Below are positions 49,871 through 60,008 of a stretch of 64,000 nucleotides of DNA, one piece after another. Numbering within the stretch: the stretch's first letter is position 1; each line of letters begins with the position of its first letter. The notes beneath the pieces are model-generated. The model did not search any database and had not been told where the DNA came from. It saw only the letters and a list, made by a program, of their open reading frames with translations. This stretch comes from Pelomonas sp. V22 (lineage in GTDB: Bacteria > Pseudomonadota > Gammaproteobacteria > Burkholderiales > Burkholderiaceae_C), in contig NZ_JAGIXS010000003.1 in assembly GCF_030014915.1 (NCBI RefSeq), positions 124,001 through 188,000 of the forward strand, in the 5' to 3' direction. The position numbers were made by a program, and so were the translations under genes.

Positions 49871-50173
49871 ATGCCCATCTACGCATACCGCTGCAGCGCC
49901 TGCGGCCACGCCAAGGACGTGCTGCAGAAGCTGTCCGACGCGCCGCTGAGTACCTGCCCGGCTTGCGGAGCCGAGAGCTTCAGCAAGCAGGTGACCGCCG
50001 CTGGCTTCCAGCTCAAGGGCTCGGGCTGGTACGCCACCGACTTCAAGGGCGGCGCTGCCGCTGCTGCTACCACTGCCGCCGCCCCGGCTGCTGCCGCTGC
50101 TTCCAGCGAAGCTGCGGCGCCGGCACCTGCCGCGCCGTCCACCCCCTGCGGCGGCTCCTGCGCCTGCCACTAG
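49871..50173 (+). CDS. FmdB-family zinc ribbon protein
   Basis: A 100-residue protein with an N-terminal zinc ribbon MPIYAYRCSACGHAKDVLQKL and CPACG (two CxxC pairs, at 8-11 and 32-35 or so) and the conserved GFQLKGSGWYATDFKG. The remainder is an Ala/Pro-rich linker ending in CGGSCACH, a second potential metal-binding tail. Function of the family is poorly known. It stands before the DUF502 and aspS genes, as in many betaproteobacteria. Confidence 0.93.
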   Translation: MPIYAYRCSACGHAKDVLQKLSDAPLSTCPACGAESFSKQVTAAGFQLKGSGWYATDFKGGAAAAATTAAAPAAAAASSEAAAPAPAAPSTPCGGSCACH

Positions 50174-50204
50174 CCAACAGCCACCAGGCCAACCCGGGAC
50201 CCCC

Positions 50205-50876
50205 GTGCGCAAATACCTGATCACCGGCCTGCTGGCCTGGCTGCCCCTGGCGATCACCGTCTGGGTGCTGCTCTGGGCGCTGAGCATCGTCAATGGCGTG
50301 TTCGCCTGGATGCTCAAGGCCTCCAAGGCCGTGCTGCCGGCGGGTTTCGCGCCGCATGTGGACCAGCTTGGCACCATCCCCGGTGTCGGCCCGCTGATCC
50401 TGGTGCTCCTGATGACGCTGACCGGCGTGCTGGTGGCCAACATCTTTGGCCAGTGGCTGCTCGGCCAGTGGGACCGCCTGCTGTCCAACATTCCCATCGT
50501 CAAGTCCATCTACAGCTCGGTGAAACAGGTGTCCGACACCCTGTTCTCGAGCAGCGGCAATGCCTTCCGTGAGGCCGTGCTGGTGCCTTATCCGCACCAG
50601 GATTCCTGGACCATCGGCTTCGTCACCGGCGCGCCCTCCAAGGCGGCGGCCGAGCATTTCGAGGACGAGCATGTCAGTGTCTACGTGCCGACCACGCCCA
50701 ACCCCACCTCGGGCTTCTTCCTGATGATGCGCAAGAGCGCGACTCGGCCTCTGGCGATGACCGTGGACGAGGCGCTCAAGCACATCATCTCGATGGGCGT
50801 GGTGGCGCCAGCCAGCGAGACTGTGGAGCCGCCTGTGCCGCCATTGCCCAATTGCGAGCCCAATCCCAAGGGTTGA
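50205..50876 (+). CDS. DUF502 membrane protein
   Basis: A 223-residue protein with two membrane helices (about 5-27 and 62-84) followed by a soluble domain (NIPIVKSIYSSVKQVSDTLFSS, FVPTTPNPTSGFF-like YVPTTPNPTSGFFLM). This is the DUF502 family, of unknown function. The start is a GTG at 50,205, supported by the family start RKYLITGLL. It follows fmdB by 31 nt. The aspS gene begins 131 nt on. Confidence 0.92.
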   Translation: MRKYLITGLLAWLPLAITVWVLLWALSIVNGVFAWMLKASKAVLPAGFAPHVDQLGTIPGVGPLILVLLMTLTGVLVANIFGQWLLGQWDRLLSNIPIVKSIYSSVKQVSDTLFSSSGNAFREAVLVPYPHQDSWTIGFVTGAPSKAAAEHFEDEHVSVYVPTTPNPTSGFFLMMRKSATRPLAMTVDEALKHIISMGVVAPASETVEPPVPPLPNCEPNPKG

Positions 50877-51007
50877 GCGCCCCGGCCCGCACTCAACCCT
50901 GAAGGCTTTAGAAGCAGCCTGCCAGCGCCTCTCAAACACGATCCCACACGAATTTCCGGACCCCGCCACGAACGCGCGGTCCCTAGCCAATCTGGAGTGA
51001 ACCAATC

Positions 51008-52801
<1,794 letters not shown>

Positions 52802-52822
52802 GCCAGGCAGCGAACCCGTCAG

Positions 52823-52848
52823 AAGGGCGCCCTCGTGGCGCCCTTTTT
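52823..52848 (+). terminator. Rho-independent terminator of aspS
   Basis: A perfect 9-bp stem AAGGGCGCC / GGCGCCCTT (52,823-52,831 with 52,837-52,845) with a five-base loop CTCGT, running into TTTTT (52,844-52,848). It lies 21 nt after the aspS stop. Confidence 0.93.
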
Positions 52849-52926
52849 CATGGACCGTTCATGGCGAGTGCCAGCCCTTCGCTATGCTTGCGGCCATTCA
52901 TCCCATTCAGCAGGACCGAGGGCACG

Positions 52927-54117
52927 ATGAGCAGCAGCAAGACCACGAAGCGCAACCAGGCGGACCAGGTCCGCTGGGAGCGCGTGCTGATGCGTCGCCC
53001 GGGTTGGGCGCTGCCGCGCCTGCGCGGCCTGATCCATGCGGCCGACCCGCTCGTCGGCCGGGCCGCCGTCCAGGGCGCCTTCTTCGTGCTGGAGCGCTGG
53101 GGTCGCGCCGCCGAGCTGCAGGGTGAGCTGCAGCAAGCCCTCAGCGATGCCAAGAGCCAGCGCGCGCTGGCCGAGGCGGCCGAGCTCAGCGAGGCCCTGG
53201 GCCGCCTGCATTACCAGCGTGGCGACTATGTGCAGGCCTGCCAGGCCTGGGCCCAGACGCTGGACTGGGCGGCCGACGACAGCCGTGCCGCCTGCCTGGC
53301 CCGCATCGGCCTGACCCATCTCTGCTATGCCCAGGGCGATTGGGCACGTGGCGGGCGCGTGCTGGACCAGGCCGAAGCCCATTACCGCCGCTTTGCTGCC
53401 GACCCCTATCTGCATGCCAAGTTCGCGCTGAACCGCGCGGTATCGCTGCGTGCCACGCAGGGCCCGCAGGCCGCGCTGCCGGCGCTGGATGAGGCGCTGG
53501 CAGCGGCCCGCGCCGTGGGCCACCGCGACTACGAGGCCGAGGCCACGCTGCACCGGGGCCGCTGCGCCCGCGACAGTGGCGATACCGCCGAGGCCCTGCA
53601 GCTCGCGCGCCAGGCGCAAGCCCTGGCCCAGCGCTGCGGCTACCGCTGGTTGCAGGCCCATGCCCTGCTGCTGCAGGCCGAGTTGCAGGAGGGCGACGCG
53701 GCCCTGGCCGCCGCCGGCGCGGCGCTGAGCCTGGCCGAGGCCCTGCAGTCCCGCTCGCTGCAGGCCGGCGCCCATGGCCGTCTGGCCGAGCTGATGCAGG
53801 CCCAGGGTGAGTTCGGCCCCAGCTGGTACCACGCCCAGCAGCGCCAGCAGCTGGAGGCCGTGCTGGGCCATCCGGAGCTGCCGGCGATGCTGGAGGCTTT
53901 GATCCGCTTCGACGGCGAGCTGCCCGAGGCGGCCGCGCCGGGCAGCGAGCTGGCCGGCCTGCTGCGCCGCGCACTCGGGGAGCTTTCGGGCCTTGCGCAG
54001 CATGTGCGCGGCCTGCCGGCGGGCGAGGTCAACCCGGCCACGCAGGCCGAGCTCCTGCGCACCGCCACGCGGGTCCAGCATCTGCTGCAGCAGGGCCTGC
54101 ACCAGATGGCGTCTTAG
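52927..54117 (+). CDS. TPR-like repeat protein, unidentified
   Basis: A 396-residue Ala/Leu-rich helical protein with about six helix-turn-helix repeats of roughly 34-40 residues, for example ALGRLHYQRGDYVQACQAWA, ARIGLTHLCYAQGDWARGGRVL and LHRGRCARDSGDTAEALQLA, which fit tetratricopeptide repeats. There is no signal peptide or membrane segment. It would act as a protein-protein scaffold; partners are unknown. The short acidic/basic start KTTKRNQADQVRWERVL may be a separate helix. It lies between aspS and nudB, an insertion into an otherwise conserved gene order. Confidence 0.78.
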   Translation: MSSSKTTKRNQADQVRWERVLMRRPGWALPRLRGLIHAADPLVGRAAVQGAFFVLERWGRAAELQGELQQALSDAKSQRALAEAAELSEALGRLHYQRGDYVQACQAWAQTLDWAADDSRAACLARIGLTHLCYAQGDWARGGRVLDQAEAHYRRFAADPYLHAKFALNRAVSLRATQGPQAALPALDEALAAARAVGHRDYEAEATLHRGRCARDSGDTAEALQLARQAQALAQRCGYRWLQAHALLLQAELQEGDAALAAAGAALSLAEALQSRSLQAGAHGRLAELMQAQGEFGPSWYHAQQRQQLEAVLGHPELPAMLEALIRFDGELPEAAAPGSELAGLLRRALGELSGLAQHVRGLPAGEVNPATQAELLRTATRVQHLLQQGLHQMAS

Positions 54118-54142
54118 CCGTCCTTCTGTCCGCGCTTGCCGC

Positions 54143-54148
54143 TATGCT
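54143..54148 (+). promoter_or_regulatory. Candidate -10 close to a start codon (TATGCT)
   Basis: TATGCT ends 6 nt before the nudB ATG at 54,155 with no ribosome-binding site between. This is another candidate leaderless start. The same hexamer occurs at 52,883-52,888 upstream of the TPR gene, there at leadered distance. Confidence 0.35.
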
Positions 54149-54154
54149 TTGCCC

Positions 54155-54619
54155 ATGAGCGTGGCCGAGCTGACCCCCTACAAGATCCCCGAGTCGGTGC
54201 TGGTGGTGATACACACACCGGACCTTCAGGTGCTGATGCTGGAGCGTGCCGACCGCCCCGGCTACTGGCAATGCGTGACCGGCTCGCTCGATGCGCCGGA
54301 CGAGCCGCTCCCGAGCACGGCCCGCCGCGAGGTCTTCGAGGAGACCGGCATCGAGCACGGCGAGCTGCGCGACTGGCAGCTCTCCAATGTCTATGAGATC
54401 TACCCGGTCTGGCGCCACCGCTATGCGCCGGGCGTGACCCACAACACCGAGCATGTGTTCGGCCTCACCGTGCCCGAGGTGCAAGCCGTGAAACTGGCAC
54501 CGCGCGAGCACCTGCAGTACCGCTGGCTGCCCTGGCGCGAGGCGGCCGACCTGTGCTTCTCGCCCTCGAACGCCGAGGCCATCCTGCAGCTGCCGCGCTT
54601 CACGGCCCCAGGAGGCTGA
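54155..54619 (+). CDS. nudB: Dihydroneopterin triphosphate diphosphatase
   Basis: A 154-residue Nudix hydrolase (EC 3.6.1.67) of folate synthesis. The Nudix box runs from Gly43 to Ile66 and ends REVFEETGI, with one extra residue between its first Gly and Glu compared with the strict pattern. Segments IPESVLVVIHTPDLQVLMLERA and SNVYEIYPVWRHRYAPGV are typical of NudB. The assignment is supported by its place after aspS. The EEP-family gene begins 5 nt on. Confidence 0.92.
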   Translation: MSVAELTPYKIPESVLVVIHTPDLQVLMLERADRPGYWQCVTGSLDAPDEPLPSTARREVFEETGIEHGELRDWQLSNVYEIYPVWRHRYAPGVTHNTEHVFGLTVPEVQAVKLAPREHLQYRWLPWREAADLCFSPSNAEAILQLPRFTAPGG

Positions 54620-54624
54620 GCACC

Positions 54625-55440
54625 ATGGTGCGGCCGCATTTCCGCCCCTCGCAGCTGGCCGCGCCGACCAGCATCCTGAGCCCGCACCTGCGCGTGGCCA
54701 CCTACAACATCCACAAGGGCGTGCGCGGCTTCGGCCGGGCCAAGCGGCTGGAGATCCACAACCTGGGCCTCGGCGTCGAGGCGCTGGACGCCGACCTCGT
54801 GTTCCTGCAGGAGGTGCGCCACTTCCACCATGCCGAGGCCAAGCAGTTCCAGCGCACCTGGTTCGGCTGGCCCGAGCAGGGGCAGGCCGAGTTCCTGGCG
54901 CCCGAGGGCTACGAGGTGGCCTACCGCACCAATGCCGTCACCAAGCATGGCGAGCATGGCAATGCCCTGCTGTCGCGCTGGCCGATTGGTGAGGTCGGGC
55001 ATCACGACGTGTCGGACCATCGCTTCGAGCAACGCGGCCTGCTGCATGTGCCCTTGATCTGGAACGGCTTCGAGATCCATGCCATCGTGGCCCACCTGGG
55101 CCTGATCCACAGCAGCCGCATGCGCCAGGTCGAGCGCCTGGCCGAGTACATCGCCGCTGCCGTGCCTCCCCATGCGCCGCTGCTGGTGGCCGGTGACTTC
55201 AACGACTGGGGCGAGAAGCTCGATGCGCCCATGCATCGCGCCGGCCTGCACCGCGCCCAGCCGCCCAATGGTCGGCGCCCGCCCGCGACCTTCCCCTCGC
55301 TGGTGCCGGTGTTCTCGCTGGACCGCATCTACATGCGCGGCATGCACTGCGTGGGCATGCAGGTGCCGCGCGGCGGCGCCTGGGTGCGCATGTCCGACCA
55401 CCTGCCGCTGGTGGCGGAACTGGAGCTTGGCGAGCCGTGA
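54625..55440 (+). CDS. Endonuclease/exonuclease/phosphatase-family protein
   Basis: A 271-residue EEP-fold hydrolase. The metal site is visible in RVATYNIHKGVRGF (Asn28), VFLQEVRHF (Glu63), VAGDFNDWG and SDHLPLVAE at the C-terminus. Members cleave phosphodiesters or phosphomonoesters; this subgroup is regularly encoded before clsB, which suggests phospholipid work. GGAGG precedes its ATG. Its TGA overlaps the GTG of the next gene (55,437-55,440). Confidence 0.9.
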   Translation: MVRPHFRPSQLAAPTSILSPHLRVATYNIHKGVRGFGRAKRLEIHNLGLGVEALDADLVFLQEVRHFHHAEAKQFQRTWFGWPEQGQAEFLAPEGYEVAYRTNAVTKHGEHGNALLSRWPIGEVGHHDVSDHRFEQRGLLHVPLIWNGFEIHAIVAHLGLIHSSRMRQVERLAEYIAAAVPPHAPLLVAGDFNDWGEKLDAPMHRAGLHRAQPPNGRRPPATFPSLVPVFSLDRIYMRGMHCVGMQVPRGGAWVRMSDHLPLVAELELGEP

Positions 55441-56729
55441 CGGACTGGCTGGGCCGCACGCCCGACCCCGAGCCGCTGATACACCGGCATGCCGGCAGCC
55501 TGCCCGAGTTCCTGGGCGGCAATGAGGTCCGCCTGCTGCGTGGCGGCGACCAGCTGTTCCCGGCCCAGGCCGAGGCCATCGCGGCGGCGCGTCACGAGGT
55601 CTGGCTGGCCACCTACATCTTTCATCACGATGCGGCCGGCGCTCTGCTGGCCGAGCAGTTGCGTGCGGCGGCGGCGCGCGGCGTGCGGGTGAGGGTGGTG
55701 GTGGACGGCTTCGGTTCCAAGGCCAGCCTCGATTGGCTGCGCGAGCAGTTCGCCGGCACCGAGGTGGCGCTCGCGGTGTTCCGCCCCATCGATCGCTGGT
55801 GGCGCTGGCTGCAGCCCGGTCAGCTGCGCCGCCTGCACCAGAAGCTCTGCGTGGTTGATGGCCAGGAGGCCTTCGTCGGCGGCATCAACATCATCGACGA
55901 CCGGGTCGACCTCAACCACGGCGCAACCGACACGCCGCGCCTCGATTTCGCTGTGGCCCTGCGCGGCCCGGTGGTGGCGCCGGTGGAGCAATCGGCGCGC
56001 GCCGTCTGGACGCGCGCCTGGCTGGGGCGCGACTTCGGCGAAGAGCTGCTGGCCCTGGTGCGCAGCCCCGAGCCGGTGTCGCGCCTGCGTGGCCTCTTGC
56101 GCCGCCTGCGCTTGCCGCGCGGCAAACGCCGCGACCAGCAGTGGCAAGACCTGGCCCCGGTCTGTGCCGCCTTCGTGCTGCGCGACAACCTGCGCCAGCG
56201 CCGCATGATCGAGCGGGCCTACATCGATGCCATCCGCGCGGCGCGTGAGCGCGTCGACCTGATCACCCCGTACTTCTATCCCGGCCACGCCTTCCGCCGT
56301 GCGCTGCGCGATGCCGCGCGGCGCGGCGTGCGCGTGCGCCTGCTGCTGCAGGGCAAGGTGGACTACCGCATCGCCGCCATGGCCGCGCATGCGCTCTATG
56401 CCGAACTGCTCGGGCATGGCGTGCAGGTCTACGAGTACCTGCCGGCCTATCTGCATGCCAAGGTCTGCGTGGTCGACGAGGCCTGGGCCACGGTGGGCAG
56501 CTCCAACATCGATCCGCTCTCGCTGCTCTTGAACCTCGAGGCCAATGCCATCGTGCGCGATGCCGGCTTTGCCCATGCGCTGGCCGATGAATTCGAGGCG
56601 GCCCTGGCGGTCTCGCAGCGTGCCGGTGCCGACGATGAGGCCGGCCTGCGAGGCATGCTGCGCCGGGCCCTGGTGGCCTGGCTGGCCTATGTCTACCTGC
56701 GGGTGGCGGGGGCGACCGGGCGCTATTGA
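55437..56729 (+). CDS. clsB: Cardiolipin synthase ClsB-like phospholipase D
   Basis: A 430-residue PLD-superfamily protein with two HKD motifs: HQKLCVVDGQEAFVGG (His134, Lys136, Asp141) and HAKVCVVDEAWATVGSSNID (His340, Lys342, Asp347). The absence of N-terminal membrane helices and the length agree with ClsB. The start is a GTG overlapping the EEP-family stop, implying coupling. Its last 7 nt overlap the 3' end of the convergent esterase gene. Confidence 0.93.
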   Translation: MTDWLGRTPDPEPLIHRHAGSLPEFLGGNEVRLLRGGDQLFPAQAEAIAAARHEVWLATYIFHHDAAGALLAEQLRAAAARGVRVRVVVDGFGSKASLDWLREQFAGTEVALAVFRPIDRWWRWLQPGQLRRLHQKLCVVDGQEAFVGGINIIDDRVDLNHGATDTPRLDFAVALRGPVVAPVEQSARAVWTRAWLGRDFGEELLALVRSPEPVSRLRGLLRRLRLPRGKRRDQQWQDLAPVCAAFVLRDNLRQRRMIERAYIDAIRAARERVDLITPYFYPGHAFRRALRDAARRGVRVRLLLQGKVDYRIAAMAAHALYAELLGHGVQVYEYLPAYLHAKVCVVDEAWATVGSSNIDPLSLLLNLEANAIVRDAGFAHALADEFEAALAVSQRAGADDEAGLRGMLRRALVAWLAYVYLRVAGATGRY

Positions 56730-57976
56730 GCGGGCCGTTGAGCCGGTTGCCGAGTTGGCTGTGACGCCGACCGGCCGTACAGGAATCGCAGCATCGCCTC
56801 CACCCGCGAAGCCCAGGCGGCTTCGTCATGCCCGGCCTCGGGCTGCTCCAGATAGCCGAGGGTCTTGTCGGCCTGCCAGCCGCGCGCCAGCAGGGCATCG
56901 CGCAGTTGGCGGGCCACGGGCAGGGCGCCGGGGCCTTCCTGGCCGCCCATGTCCAGCCACACGCGGGGTCGCTCCGCGCCTACGAAGGCCGTGGTCTTGA
57001 CGTCGCGCAGCAGGAACAGGTCGTCCCACCAGACCGAGGGCGAAACGACCAGGCTGGCGCCGAAGGTGTCGGCATGGTGCAGGGCCAGCCACATCGAGAT
57101 CAGCCCGCCCAGCGAAGATCCACCCACGGCCGTGCTGGCGGCGTCGGTGCGCGTGCGGTAGCGCTGGTCTATCCAGGGCTTCAGCTCCTCGACCAGGTAG
57201 CGGGCATAGCGCGGGCCGCCGCCGCCCTGGCTCTCGTCGCGCAGATGGCCGCTGCGCGCGGCCGGGATCAGCATTTCGGTGGGCGTGTAGTCCAGGAAGC
57301 GGTCACGGCCGCTGGAGATGGCGACGATGATCACCGGTTCGACCGCGCCCTCCAGCACCAGGCGCTGGGCGGTCTCGTCGACCTGCCATTCGGCACCGGC
57401 GGCCTCGGCATCGAAGACGTTCTGGCCGTCATGCAGATAGAGCACCGGGTAGCGGCGCTGCGGCTCTTTCTCGTAGCCGGGCGGCAGCCAGACCTGCAGG
57501 CCGCGCGGGCTCACGTGCTGCGACTCCAGCGAGGGCAGGCGCTCGATGCTGCCGGTGCGCTGGGGCAGCAGCGGGGCGGCCGGCGTATTGAAGGCGCGCA
57601 TCACCGATTGCTGCTCGCTGGGGAACGTCAGCGCGTGGTTGCGGCCCTGCTCCCAGCCCTCGTCGGGGCCGGCGCCGGGGCGGTCGATCTTGAACTTGTA
57701 TTGCAGCGGCTGGCCGCCGAAGGGCACGCGCTCGAAAGCGACGCTGACGCGGTAGACGCCCGGCGTGGCCACGCTGGCGGGCAGGGTGCGGCCCCAGGAC
57801 AGCGGCGCCACGCTGCCGCGCACGCCGACCTGGTCGCGCGTCGCGTCAAAGCGGCCGGCCGCCGCTTCAGCGCGCAGGTCGATCTCGAAGTCGACGCGGT
57901 GGATCACCTCGGCCAGGCCGGGCAGGCTCAGCAGCAGGAGGGCGAGGCAGAAGAGGTGGCGCAGCGATGTCTTCAT
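56723..57976 (-). CDS. Exported esterase with N-terminal CBM-like domain
   Basis: A 417-residue protein. The signal peptide covers 1-22 (ending LPGLAE). Residues 24-115 look like a starch-binding-type (CBM20/E-set) beta domain: HRVDFEIDLR, VGVRGSVAPLSWGRTL, GVYRVSVAFERVP, QYKFKID. The remainder is a Fes/IroE/D-family esterase (PF00756): YPVLYLHDGQNVFD, nucleophile in VGGSSLGGLISMW, acid and base regions near the end (LEQPEAGHDEAAW). This architecture suits hydrolysis of an ester on a carbohydrate or siderophore. It converges with clsB by a 7-nt overlap. Confidence 0.85.
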   Translation of the reverse strand: MKTSLRHLFCLALLLLSLPGLAEVIHRVDFEIDLRAEAAAGRFDATRDQVGVRGSVAPLSWGRTLPASVATPGVYRVSVAFERVPFGGQPLQYKFKIDRPGAGPDEGWEQGRNHALTFPSEQQSVMRAFNTPAAPLLPQRTGSIERLPSLESQHVSPRGLQVWLPPGYEKEPQRRYPVLYLHDGQNVFDAEAAGAEWQVDETAQRLVLEGAVEPVIIVAISSGRDRFLDYTPTEMLIPAARSGHLRDESQGGGGPRYARYLVEELKPWIDQRYRTRTDAASTAVGGSSLGGLISMWLALHHADTFGASLVVSPSVWWDDLFLLRDVKTTAFVGAERPRVWLDMGGQEGPGALPVARQLRDALLARGWQADKTLGYLEQPEAGHDEAAWASRVEAMLRFLYGRSASQPTRQPAQRPAQ

Positions 57977-58032
57977 CGCGTGGACTGTGCCACCGCCACC
58001 CTGTGGCGGGCAAGCGGCCGGCCAACAGTGCG

Positions 58033-59124
58033 CTAGGGACGCGCCTTCAGCAAGGTCTCGGTGTCGAAGCGGTACTGCTTGAGCCTCGGGTTGAGGGCCT
58101 TGCTGTAGGGCCTGAAGTCCAGCGCCGGCATTTCGCCGCCAAAGCGCGCGAGCATGCGCTGCGCCGCCGCTTTGTCGAACAGCATGAACATGGGCCGCTC
58201 CAGCATCAGGCCCTCGTCGGCAAAGTCGCGGCCATGCTCGTAGTCGTAGAGCATCACCAGCGCCCAGGCGCCGGCCAGGAAATGGCCGCCGGCCAGGGCC
58301 TTGAGGCGGCCGTCTAGCACCGCCTGCATCGCCGCCTTCGATGTGTTGATGCTGGCGATGTGCCAGTCGCGCGCCGGGCTCTGGCCGGCAGCCTCAATGG
58401 CCTCCATCGCGCCGAGGGCCATCAGGTCGCTGCCGGTCCAGAGCAGCCGGGCCTGCGGATGGCGGGTCAGCATGCCGGCCATGGTTTCAGCGGCCAGGTC
58501 CCGGCGCCAGTCGGCAAAGGCCTGCTGCACCAGCTCCACCTCGGGCTGCTCGGCCAGCGCTCGGCGCAGGCCTTCGTTGCGCTGGATGGAGACGGGCGTC
58601 GAACGGTCGCCGCCTATGGCCAGCATCTGCAGCCTGCCCTTGCCCTGACGCGTGGCCAGCGCCTGCTGGATCAGGGCCCGGGCCGTGAGGTAGCCGGCAT
58701 CCTGGGCATGAGGCTCCAGGCTGCCCAGCAGCAGCGGCAGGCCCTTGCGCGGCGCCCAGCGCTCGCGCTCCTGCGGGAGCAGGCCGCTGAAGGCCGCAAA
58801 GGTCTTGATGCCCACGGCGCCGAGCACGCGGGCATTCTCGACCAGGGTGCCTTTCTCGTTGACCAGGACCACATAGTCGGGCCGCTGCGCGCGTGCCGCA
58901 ATCTCGCGGCCGAGCTGCAGGGCGCGCGCCGGGTCGCGCTCGGCATACAGCACCTCCAGTTGCAGATCGAGGCTGCGCGCTGCTGCCTGCATGGCCTGGC
59001 TGGCGCCCAGCCAGTAGGGCTCGTCGGCCTTGCCCGGGTTGATGAAGGCGACGGTGGTCGATGCCAGGGCCAGGCCTGTCTGCAAGAGCAGCAGCCCGGC
59101 CAACAGCCAGGTTCTTGGGATCAT
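58033..59124 (-). CDS. Periplasmic sugar-type binding protein (LacI/RbsB fold)
   Basis: A 363-residue exported protein with a signal peptide (1-21) and a type 1 periplasmic-binding fold: [29 protein letters not shown]-like start, [32 protein letters not shown] and [20 protein letters not shown]. No permease or ATPase is near. It overlaps the upstream binding-protein gene by ATGA (59,121-59,124), and a chemoreceptor gene lies divergent, which points to sensing rather than transport. The ligand is unknown; a sugar or signal molecule is possible. Confidence 0.86.
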   Translation of the reverse strand: MIPRTWLLAGLLLLQTGLALASTTVAFINPGKADEPYWLGASQAMQAAARSLDLQLEVLYAERDPARALQLGREIAARAQRPDYVVLVNEKGTLVENARVLGAVGIKTFAAFSGLLPQERERWAPRKGLPLLLGSLEPHAQDAGYLTARALIQQALATRQGKGRLQMLAIGGDRSTPVSIQRNEGLRRALAEQPEVELVQQAFADWRRDLAAETMAGMLTRHPQARLLWTGSDLMALGAMEAIEAAGQSPARDWHIASINTSKAAMQAVLDGRLKALAGGHFLAGAWALVMLYDYEHGRDFADEGLMLERPMFMLFDKAAAQRMLARFGGEMPALDFRPYSKALNPRLKQYRFDTETLLKARP

Positions 59125-59855
59125 GGAAGGGTTCGCAGTGCGGCATCCAGCTTTTGCAACAGGGCGGGTGCGACCTGGCGGCTGCAGGCCAGGTGGCGGC
59201 TGCGGCCGGCGGGCATGCCTTCGAAGTTCACCAGCTCGAGGGCTCCACGAGGCAGCGAGCCCTGGTCAACCACATGGGCCAGCTCCTCGCGCGAGGCGAT
59301 CATGTAGTCGGCGCGGCCCAGCATCAGCATGCGGAACAGCTGCAGCTGGCTGGCCGTCACCCGCATGGGCGGGCGGGGCATGGCGGCGATCTGGCCATCC
59401 AGCCGCGTGCCGTAGGACACGCCGCCCACCACCAGCAGCTGCAGCGAGGTGTCGAGCAGCAGCGATTGCAGGCTGGCGTGGGCGCGCAGCTTCGCGGCCA
59501 CGGCCGGCACGGCGAGCATGGCGGGAGCGGCATCGATGCTGAGTGGCTCCGAGAAACGCGCGAAGGCTTCGCGTTCCGGCGTCTTGAACACGCCGAGCAC
59601 GCACAGCGGCTGCTGGTTCAGTTCGATCTCATGCAGGCTGCGCTTCAGCGGCGCTTCCTGCAGCTCGATGGCCACACCGGCCGCGCTGGCGAGCTGCTGC
59701 ACACGCTTGACCAGCTGGCCCGCCGGCTTGTTGCCCGGCTCGGTGTAGCTGCGCGGCGGCAGCACGCTGTAGTGCACGCGCAGCACGGGGCCGGGTTGGG
59801 CAAGAGCGCTGACACAGCACAGAAACAGCAAGGCGGCGAGGGCGCGGGCGGGCAT
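59121..59855 (-). CDS. Periplasmic amino-acid-type binding protein (SBP_bac_3)
   Basis: A 244-residue exported protein. Signal peptide 1-19 (ending VSALAQ), then [40 protein letters not shown] and [12 protein letters not shown] in the order of type 2 binding proteins. It is the first gene of a two-gene unit with the sugar-type binding protein. Its start lies 153 nt from the divergent chemoreceptor ATG. No transporter genes are nearby. Confidence 0.82.
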   Translation of the reverse strand: MPARALAALLFLCCVSALAQPGPVLRVHYSVLPPRSYTEPGNKPAGQLVKRVQQLASAAGVAIELQEAPLKRSLHEIELNQQPLCVLGVFKTPEREAFARFSEPLSIDAAPAMLAVPAVAAKLRAHASLQSLLLDTSLQLLVVGGVSYGTRLDGQIAAMPRPPMRVTASQLQLFRMLMLGRADYMIASREELAHVVDQGSLPRGALELVNFEGMPAGRSRHLACSRQVAPALLQKLDAALRTLP

Positions 59856-60008
59856 CGGCAGAAAGGGACTACGGCGGACGGAAATCGGGGCCCATTGTGC
59901 GCCCTGCCGGACCTGCGACCGCAGCGGCCTTTGACAAGGCTGGCATGCGAGTTGCCTGCTGCCACTTGCCCCGTCATGCACAAGGCCGCACAGGCCAGGG
60001 AGAGCACG

